Shown one piece after another: positions 1 to 4,640 of a DNA stretch of 10,665 nt (its first letter is position 1; every line of letters begins with the position of its first letter). The DNA is from an uncultured Lachnospiraceae bacterium (GTDB taxonomy: Bacteria; Bacillota; Clostridia; Lachnospirales; Lachnospiraceae), in assembly GCA_947594335.1 (NCBI GenBank), contig CANQEC010000068.1:1-10665 (forward strand), read 5' to 3'. A program made the position numbers and the translations under genes. Below the pieces are notes generated by a model that was given only the letters and a program-made list of their open reading frames with translations, had not been told where the DNA came from and ran no database searches.

Positions 1-83
1 GTTCCGGATCATCTAAAGCTGATTCAATGTATGCCGTCTCATAAAGTATTTCTTCCCGAAGTTTTTTTATTGCCGTTATTCAC
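1..83 (-). CDS. 5' end of an unidentified gene, apparent frame break at an A7 run
   Basis: Downstream of the DUF1858 gene, the minus strand reads as a convincing protein start only if one A is removed from the run of seven A at 62-68. From a GTG at 81-83, which overlaps the DUF1858 stop, the codons give MNNGNKK. After the one-base skip they continue as LREEILYETAYIESALDDPE to the window edge. Without the skip the frame ends at a TGA after 11 further codons. The post-slip frame has no ATG, GTG or TTG of its own before the window ends; upstream it runs into a TGA at 80-82. I do not recognise the family with certainty. The overlap with the DUF1858 stop suggests translational coupling. The break could be a sequencing error in the homopolymer, a real frameshift, or initiation at a non-standard codon. 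Confidence 0.42.
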
Positions 84-300
84 CAATCGCCGCATCTATC
101 GTCGCATTCAGCTTTGCGACCAGCAGGTCGGGATCAACGCCGTGTCCCATGGCTCCCATCTCAATGGATTCCATCTGTGAATGGGGACATCCGATGCACC
201 CCATCCCCGCTTCCATAAGATCATCTACAATTTTCGGACATTTCTCATAATACTGCATCAATAATTCGCCGAAAGTCATATCTTTAGAAACATGTGCCAT
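76..300 (-). CDS. DUF1858 small redox-disulfide domain protein
   Basis: This 74-residue soluble protein matches the DUF1858 family, also described as the hybrid-cluster-protein-associated redox disulfide domain. The hallmark is the GMGCIGCP segment at residues 32-39, giving a CxxC pair at C35 and C38. It is followed by the family's Met/Gly-rich stretch ending in GHGVD. C21 is a third cysteine. Members are often stand-alone, or fused to or adjacent to redox and Fe-S proteins; the biochemical role is not established, and a thiol-disulfide or metal-binding role is inference. The ATG at 298-300 is preceded at ideal spacing by AAAGGAGGTG, a very strong ribosome binding site. A consensus promoter lies about 30 bases further upstream, so the gene has its own transcript, which probably continues into the next gene on the left. 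Confidence 0.9.
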   Translation of the reverse strand: MAHVSKDMTFGELLMQYYEKCPKIVDDLMEAGMGCIGCPHSQMESIEMGAMGHGVDPDLLVAKLNATIDAAIGE

Positions 301-332
301 AACGACACCTCCTTTTTCTATCAGTGTTTTAT

Positions 333-361
333 ATTATAGCCACTTTTTTTCATTGTGTAAA
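333..361 (-). promoter_or_regulatory. Sigma-A promoter of the DUF1858 gene
   Basis: On the minus strand, TTTACA (356-361) and a perfect TATAAT (333-338) are separated by exactly 17 bases. Transcription should start near 326, giving a short leader of about 25 bases that contains the AGGAGGTG ribosome binding site of the DUF1858 gene. Confidence 0.82.
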
Positions 362-513
362 TATATTCGCAGGATTTCTTACTAAAAATCAGTTTCTTAA
401 AATGTCAATATCTATTTCGGTTTTTTTCGACAAAACGCAAATTTTATTATAACTCCACAAAACACGCGTTCTTTTTTTTAGATAGAGTATTCCCCCAAAA
501 TCAAAGTGTTTTC

Positions 514-593
514 TGTGGATAATGTGGATAATTTTCAAAAAACATCGGTTTTTCCACCTTTTTCTTGCTTTTGGCTGTGGATAACTTGGATAA
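514..593. promoter_or_regulatory. DnaA-box cluster (two abutting pairs)
   Basis: The + strand carries TGTGGATAA, the complement of the consensus DnaA box TTATCCACA, at 514-522, 523-531 and 576-584. A degenerate copy, CTTGGATAA, is at 585-593. Boxes within each pair abut with no spacer, so their centres are 9 bases apart, and all four point the same way. A weaker opposite-facing match (TTTTCCACC, 550-558) lies between the pairs. Perfect 9-mers in tandem are very unlikely by chance and match the arrays bound by the replication initiator DnaA. Whether this is an origin, a DnaA-titrating or reactivating site, or a transcriptional control element cannot be told from sequence. Head-on orientation of the neighbouring rpsO-pnp operon argues against an active oriC. 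Confidence 0.78.
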
Positions 594-607
594 GTCCTTT
601 TTCCAAA

Positions 608-636
608 ATTTTACATGTTTTTACATTTTTGTTCAA
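608..636 (-). promoter_or_regulatory. Possible promoter reading into the DnaA-box cluster
   Basis: On the minus strand, TTGAAC (631-636) and TAAAAT (608-613) are 17 bases apart. Both elements are imperfect and the region is AT-rich, so this may be chance. If real, the transcript would start about 8 bases before the first DnaA box and run towards the DUF1858 gene. Confidence 0.3.
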
Positions 637-660
637 ATTGTACACCGTGCGCCTTTACAG

Positions 661-685
661 AAAAAGCGGCTGATCTCTCAGCCGC
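661..685 (-). terminator. Rho-independent terminator after the P60 gene
   Basis: Reading the minus strand, GCGGCTGA (678-685) pairs perfectly with TCAGCCGC (666-673) around a GAGA tetraloop, and is followed by five T. It begins a few bases after the P60 stop codon at 690-692. This is a textbook intrinsic terminator, and it separates the transcription unit on its right from the DnaA-box region. Confidence 0.88.
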
Positions 686-689
686 CCTG

Positions 690-1166
690 CTACAGAACTC
701 TTCTGACTGTAAGGATACTCGTATACGTCGCCGACAGGATCCCAATGCCTCTGGAGCTGTTGATCGCGTTTACGATCTGTCCGTCTCCCATATAGATTCC
801 GACATGCCCGTCATAGCAGACGATATCTCCCGGGATCGCTTCACTGTAGCTCACGCCCCGGCCGGCTCCCCTCATCTCCCCTGAGGTCCGCGGCAGACTG
901 ATGCCGAAATGCTTGTACACGGACTGTACAAATCCGGAGCAATCCGCACCGTTCGTCAGGCTTGTGCCGCCCCACACATACGGATTTCCGATAAACTGAC
1001 AGGCATAATCAACGACCGCCTGCCCGGAACCGGCCTGCTCCTTCGCTTCTTTCTCGGCCTTTTCCCGCTCCTCCTCAGCTTCCTTCTCTAACCTTGCTTC
1101 CTCCTCTTCTTTTGATTCTAATATCCTAACGGAATTATAGGCATTATAGCACCCTGCCAAAAGCAT
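690..1166 (-). CDS. NlpC/P60 (C40) peptidoglycan hydrolase domain, probably 5'-truncated
   Basis: From the only in-frame ATG the product is 158 residues. Residues about 18-45 form a Glu/Lys/Ala-rich charged linker. Residues about 47-158 are a complete NlpC/P60 domain with the catalytic Cys in ADCSGF (C76), the His in GHVGIYMG (H121) and a polar third residue, N133. Such enzymes cut the D-Glu/meso-diaminopimelate type of bond in peptide stems and are normally secreted. Related clostridial proteins carry a signal peptide and SH3 domains before a similar charged linker; here those parts are absent. A lipobox-like MLLAGC opens the reading frame, but it has no basic start or hydrophobic stretch, and a TGA lies only seven codons upstream. 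The ribosome binding site is poor, and the ATG sits inside a perfect promoter. The gene is therefore likely a decapitated remnant, although its domain is intact and it has a good terminator. Confidence 0.6.
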   Translation of the reverse strand: MLLAGCYNAYNSVRILESKEEEEARLEKEAEEEREKAEKEAKEQAGSGQAVVDYACQFIGNPYVWGGTSLTNGADCSGFVQSVYKHFGISLPRTSGEMRGAGRGVSYSEAIPGDIVCYDGHVGIYMGDGQIVNAINSSRGIGILSATYTSILTVRRVL

Positions 1167-1171
1167 GTCAA
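1143..1171 (-). promoter_or_regulatory. Perfect consensus sigma-A promoter overlapping the P60 start codon
   Basis: The minus strand has TTGACA (1166-1171), a 17-base spacer and TATAAT (1143-1148), with TGC directly before the -10 element giving an extended -10. Every consensus position matches. The ATG assigned to the P60 gene (1164-1166) begins with the last base of the -35 box. A transcript starting near 1136 would contain the P60 domain codons but no start codon before the domain. Confidence 0.7.
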
Positions 1172-1181
1172 CATTTTTATT

Positions 1182-1213
1182 CTTTCATTCCAGCTTTTCA
1201 GCTTTCATTCCAG
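1182..1213. repeat. 12-base direct repeat at the M18/P60 junction
   Basis: CTTTCATTCCAG occurs at 1182-1193 and again at 1202-1213, separated by 8 bases. The right copy contains the last codons and stop of the M18 aminopeptidase gene. The left copy lies in the gap before the P60 start. It looks like a short duplication at a rearranged boundary. Confidence 0.65.
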
Positions 1214-2530
1214 TACAAGCGTTTCGTTTTCATCCACGGCAAGGGACGAACTGTAAAACTTCTCCGCGGCCTGCTCCAGATACCATCCATCCTTTGCGCC
1301 TGCCGTCTCATACGGGGAATGCATCGCAAGCTGCGCCAGGCCGATATCCACTGTATAGGGGGATACCTGAGCGTTCAGGATATTCCCGAGCGTCGAACCG
1401 CCCGCCACGTCCGAATGATTGACATAGGTCTGCCACGGAACCCCTGCCCGCTCACAAAGCAGCTTGAATACAGCAGCGCTCCTTCCGTCCGTCGTATATT
1501 TCTGATTCGCGTTGTACTTAATGACGATCCCGCCGTTCATGCGCGGCCTGTTCTGCGCATCCGACTTTTCCGGGTAAGCAGGATGAACCGCATGCGCGTT
1601 GTCCGCGGATACGATAAAACTCGAGGCAAGGGCTGCCATCAGCTTTTCCCGCCCGCCTCCGAAGCTGCCGCAGATCCGCTCCAGCGTATACGGAAGAAAG
1701 GTGGAAGCGGCGCCCTGCCGGCTTCTGCTCCCAACCTCCTCATTGTCAAACGCGCAGAACATCTTCACGCTCTTTTGATTCTTCGCCCGCAGAAATCCCA
1801 AAAGCGACGCAAACAGACACTGAAGATCATCCAGCCTCGGACTCGATATAAATTCTTCCTCCGCCCCCGTAAAAGTCCCCTTCTGGCGGTTGTAAAGATA
1901 AAGATCGGCGCCCAGAAGATCTTCTTCTTTCACCTGGGCCTCCTCTGCGGCCAGCGCAAGAAACGTCCGTTTTCCCGGACTCTGCGCATACAGCGGACAA
2001 AGATCCTTCTGTACCTGATATTTATATCCGTCGTTTGCCTCCCGGTTCAGATGGACCGCAAGGCTGGGGATGATCAGCAGATCTCTGTCGATATTGACAA
2101 GTACAGAGCTTATCCCCTCCGGTGTCCTTAAAAGCAGCCTGCCCGCGGCCGACAGGGGACGGTCAAACCATGAGCCCAGAAAGACTCCCCCGTACTTTTC
2201 CACATTGAGCCGCACATATCCGCTGCCCTCCAGCTCCGGAATTTCCTTGATCTTAAAGGACGGGGAATCGGTATGGCTGCAGATCATCTGAAACCCCGAA
2301 AACGGCTGCCTGGGGATTGTAAACGCAATCAGCGAGGAACCGCTGCGCGTGACATAATAACTGCCGCCTCTTTCCAGTTTCCACTCCATGCTTTCCTGCA
2401 ACTGTACAAACCCCTGCTTTTTGAGCATATCGGACACGTTTTTCACTGTATGAAAACTGTCCGGACTCTCCTGTATAAAATCAAGCAGCTTTTGTGCGCT
2501 CTCCCTGCATCTGCTCTCTGTTTCCGTCAT
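1205..2530 (-). CDS. apeB: M18-family aspartyl aminopeptidase
   Basis: The 441-residue product is a cytoplasmic di-zinc metallopeptidase of the M18 family, which removes N-terminal residues, typically acidic ones, from peptides. All metal and catalytic positions of the family are visible: H86 in HTDSP, D234 in SPRLDD, the catalytic base E264 and ligand E265 in FDNEEVGS, D310 in SADNAHAVHP, and H404 in MHSPYE. The DVAGGSTLGNI motif at 374-384 is also intact. The length is normal for the ApeB-like branch, and the N-terminal SFHTVKN and GGSYYVTR motifs support that assignment over the ApeA branch. The ATG follows AAGGAGAGG at good spacing. The gene begins 60 bases after the lipoprotein stop on the same strand, so the two may be cotranscribed. 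Its substrate in this organism is unknown; a general peptide-turnover role is inferred. Confidence 0.93.
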   Translation of the reverse strand: MTETESRCRESAQKLLDFIQESPDSFHTVKNVSDMLKKQGFVQLQESMEWKLERGGSYYVTRSGSSLIAFTIPRQPFSGFQMICSHTDSPSFKIKEIPELEGSGYVRLNVEKYGGVFLGSWFDRPLSAAGRLLLRTPEGISSVLVNIDRDLLIIPSLAVHLNREANDGYKYQVQKDLCPLYAQSPGKRTFLALAAEEAQVKEEDLLGADLYLYNRQKGTFTGAEEEFISSPRLDDLQCLFASLLGFLRAKNQKSVKMFCAFDNEEVGSRSRQGAASTFLPYTLERICGSFGGGREKLMAALASSFIVSADNAHAVHPAYPEKSDAQNRPRMNGGIVIKYNANQKYTTDGRSAAVFKLLCERAGVPWQTYVNHSDVAGGSTLGNILNAQVSPYTVDIGLAQLAMHSPYETAGAKDGWYLEQAAEKFYSSSLAVDENETLVLE

Positions 2531-2590
2531 CCGATCCTCTCCTTATTTTTCTGCTTCGTTTTGCCGCAGGCGGTTTTCGCCTCCTGCATA

Positions 2591-4471
2591 CTATTCGGCG
2601 GTATTCGCCTCGACATCCAGATAGATTCCCAGTTTTTCAAGTTCTCCCCGGCTGAAGTAAAATGTGCCGTTGTCTATGGCTGCCGCGGCGCCGTTCTTTA
2701 CCTGCTCCTCATTTAAGCCGATCACAGGGATTCCCACTTCATCCGCATATGCCGTGACAATGTTCACCGCTGAATTGACAATCTCATCATCGATGAGCAG
2801 AATCCCGTACACCTCTCCGACCAGCTCCGCCGCTGCCAGATCAATATCTTCCAGACTTGTGACCGTCTCCTCCACAAGCTCCATCCCATAATTCTGGGCC
2901 GTCTCGCCATAAACCCCGGCAAGCTCTCTCGTTTCTTTGTTTCCTTTTGTATAGATAATTCCGACCGTTCCCATATCCGGAACCAGCCATTTTGCAAGCG
3001 CAAACTGTGCCTCAACCGGATCCTTTGGCCATTTGGGAAGCTCGTTTTCGCTGTCCGATACCGGATTTTCTTCCTGGGCAGAAGCCTCGGCCATCACCTC
3101 TTCGGGGTCCGCCCCTTCTCCCTCCAGCATGTTTTTATACTCCGCGATGATCGCGCTGTCTGAATCCAGATAATCGTACGCCGAGAGGAATTCTGTCTTT
3201 ACATACGCCTTTTCCACGGCGCCGTCCTTTTCATAAGGAATTTCAGACCATTCCCCCGTTTCTCCCAGTACCGGAACTTCCTCTCCGCCTTCAAAGGTGC
3301 CCAGCTTATTTTCCGCCGAATCCGCGTTTGGCTCGCTGCGCACATTGACATTCTCCGAGGCGACCCGAAGCCGGGCAGCCGGAACCAGATATTCTGTTCT
3401 GACATAACCCGTATCAATTCCGCTTTCCGCTTCGAATTTAATCATGGACCAGCCGTCTTCCCCGTCCTCAAGAATGATCACCTTGCTGCCCGGCCGAAGC
3501 AGTGCCTTTGATTCCGTGTCCGTGGAAGCCTCGGTCCGCACATTTACGCGATTTATTGCTGTTCCCAGTTCAAAGTCCGGCCCCTCTTCTTCGCTCTCGG
3601 ATTCCGTCTCGCTCTCTGTTTCATCTTCTGGCTCTGTTATACTCTCCGGTTCGTCTGTCGGCTCCGTCTCGCTCTCCGACTCCATTTCACTTTCCGGTTC
3701 TTCTGCTGACTCTGTCACACTCCCGGTCTCGTCCGCCGGTTCCGTCTCGCTTTCTGATTCATCCTCTGACTCCGGTTCGCTCACAGACTCTGTCATGCCC
3801 TCGGTTTCGTCCGTCGGCTCCGTCCCACCTTCTGATTCATCCTCTGACTCTGGTTCGCTCACAGCTTCTGTCATACTTCCGGTTTCGTCCGGCGATTCTA
3901 TTTCACTTTCCGGTTCAGTTTCCGACTCTGTCATACTCTCGGCTTCGTCCAGCGATTCCGTCTCACTCTCCGGTTCTTCGTAGGACGCGAACTCTGTCAC
4001 CGCACCATCTTCATCTACGATTTCAATGGATATATCCGGCTCCGTCTCCGATTCCTGTTCCCCTGACGCCCCTGCTTCCTCATTATGCAGAACGGCAATC
4101 CCCTGCCAGATCCTTCCGGCCGGCAGCTTCTCCTCCTGCGCCTCCTTTGACGCATCCGCGGCAGCTTCTGTTTCTTCATCCAGAATAATTTCCTGATCCT
4201 CGACCAGTATCTCTTCATCCATTTCGGCAGAAAGCTGCGTGGTTTGTTCTGTCTGTCCCGGAATCTCATCCGCGTCTGTCAGATCACCGCTTTCCGGCTG
4301 GGATTCTGCTTCTGTCCCCGAAACCACTTCCATATCCATGACTTCGATGGACAATGTCTCTGTCTGCGCCTCCGTCTCCGGTTTCTTCAGATTCCAGTTT
4401 CCGCTGCATCCTGAAATGGATACTGCAGCCAGAGAAATTCCAAGCATCAGGGTTACAACTTTATATCTCAT
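2591..4471 (-). CDS. SH3-domain lipoprotein with acidic repeat stalk and substrate-binding-protein-like lobe
   Basis: I chose the ATG at 4469-4471 because AAAGGTGG lies just before it and because it begins a clean lipoprotein signal: residues 1-22 have R2 and K4, a hydrophobic core and the lipobox ISGC with lipidated C22. The frame stays open 13 codons further. The mature 605 residues contain: a Glu-rich low-complexity region (about 25-174); 26-residue acidic tandem repeats (about 175-298); two bacterial SH3 domains (about 301-365 and 367-430, each with a NVR(T/S)E motif); and a C-terminal lobe (about 485-619). That lobe resembles one half of the ABC substrate-binding family PF04392 (segments GTVGIIYTKGNKE, ELVEETVTSLEDI, IPVIGLN). 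The protein is probably anchored outside the membrane, with the stalk carrying the SH3 domains into the wall. The partner lobe of a normal two-lobed binding protein is missing, so transport is doubtful. Function unknown. Confidence 0.85.
   Translation of the reverse strand: MRYKVVTLMLGISLAAVSISGCSGNWNLKKPETEAQTETLSIEVMDMEVVSGTEAESQPESGDLTDADEIPGQTEQTTQLSAEMDEEILVEDQEIILDEETEAAADASKEAQEEKLPAGRIWQGIAVLHNEEAGASGEQESETEPDISIEIVDEDGAVTEFASYEEPESETESLDEAESMTESETEPESEIESPDETGSMTEAVSEPESEDESEGGTEPTDETEGMTESVSEPESEDESESETEPADETGSVTESAEEPESEMESESETEPTDEPESITEPEDETESETESESEEEGPDFELGTAINRVNVRTEASTDTESKALLRPGSKVIILEDGEDGWSMIKFEAESGIDTGYVRTEYLVPAARLRVASENVNVRSEPNADSAENKLGTFEGGEEVPVLGETGEWSEIPYEKDGAVEKAYVKTEFLSAYDYLDSDSAIIAEYKNMLEGEGADPEEVMAEASAQEENPVSDSENELPKWPKDPVEAQFALAKWLVPDMGTVGIIYTKGNKETRELAGVYGETAQNYGMELVEETVTSLEDIDLAAAELVGEVYGILLIDDEIVNSAVNIVTAYADEVGIPVIGLNEEQVKNGAAAAIDNGTFYFSRGELEKLGIYLDVEANTAE
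3578..3949 (-). repeat. 78-base in-frame tandem repeats encoding the acidic stalk
   Basis: Four consecutive 26-residue units begin with DET or DEP: 3812-3889, 3734-3811, 3656-3733 and 3578-3655. A shorter 20-residue unit (3890-3949) precedes them. The consensus is close to DETGSMTESVSEPESEDES followed by ESETEPT. The two units spanning 3734-3889 are about 85% identical in DNA by eye; the others have diverged more while keeping the Glu/Ser/Thr composition. Exact spacing and frame preservation point to duplication of a coding unit. Confidence 0.85.
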
Positions 4472-4511
4472 TTTTACCACCTTTCCCAGCTTTTTCAAAC
4501 TGCTATACAAA

Positions 4512-4591
4512 GAGCGCCCCAGAAAACTGCGGCGCTCCCTTCAAGACTCGCTCGCGAGTCCCGGCGCAGGATCCGGATCTGCTTTTGCAGA
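4512..4591. terminator. Hairpin cluster between pnp and the lipoprotein gene
   Basis: Three inverted repeats follow the pnp stop. On the minus strand the last is GAGCGCC/GGCGCTC (arms 4531-4537 and 4512-4518) with a 12-base loop, then TTTGT, a weak T-tract consistent with a poor terminator or attenuator. Before it lie GACTCGC/GCGAGTC (4545-4560) and TCTGC/GCAGA (4578-4591), neither with a T-run on that strand. I see no clear promoter for the lipoprotein gene, so partial readthrough from pnp is possible. Confidence 0.5.
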
Positions 4592-4640
4592 CATTTGCCA
4601 AACCGAATCCCAGGCGCATCCTCGCTGTCTTCACATACTT

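Larger units (their letters stand above)
301..689. other. AT-rich non-coding region with an oriC-like character
   Basis: This gap of almost 400 bases holds no convincing gene. It is far more AT-rich than its surroundings, with many A and T runs. From right to left it contains the terminator of the P60 gene, a weaker promoter-like pair, a cluster of DnaA boxes, a long AT-rich stretch (about 362-510) and the promoter of the DUF1858 gene. DnaA boxes beside AT-rich DNA are the arrangement seen in replication origins, but the surrounding genes are not those of an origin. Confidence 0.7.

Noticed and set aside
403..408. A perfect TTGACA on the minus strand within the AT-rich region
   Set aside because: No acceptable -10 element lies 16-18 bases downstream, so I did not call it a promoter.
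514..593. Calling this region the chromosomal replication origin
   Set aside because: The boxes fit, but dnaA/dnaN are absent and the essential rpsO-pnp operon would be transcribed head-on to a fork moving right. I kept it as a DnaA-box cluster only.
1149..1166. Lipobox-like MLLAGC at the P60 start as evidence of a lipoprotein
   Set aside because: The basic N-terminus and hydrophobic core are missing and a stop lies seven codons upstream, so the match is likely accidental sequence within the promoter spacer.
2527..2589. A 20-codon minus-strand frame between the lipoprotein and M18 genes, ending in the M18 start as ATGA
   Set aside because: No ribosome binding site precedes its ATG and the peptide (MQEAKTACGKTKQ...) is unremarkable; the overlap with the M18 start is probably chance.
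3444..3983. A 179-codon plus-strand open frame rich in Ser and Asp, opposite the lipoprotein repeats
   Set aside because: It is the antisense reading of the Glu/Ser/Thr repeat codons. The repetitive composition keeps stops away; no family is recognisable and there is no clear ribosome binding site.
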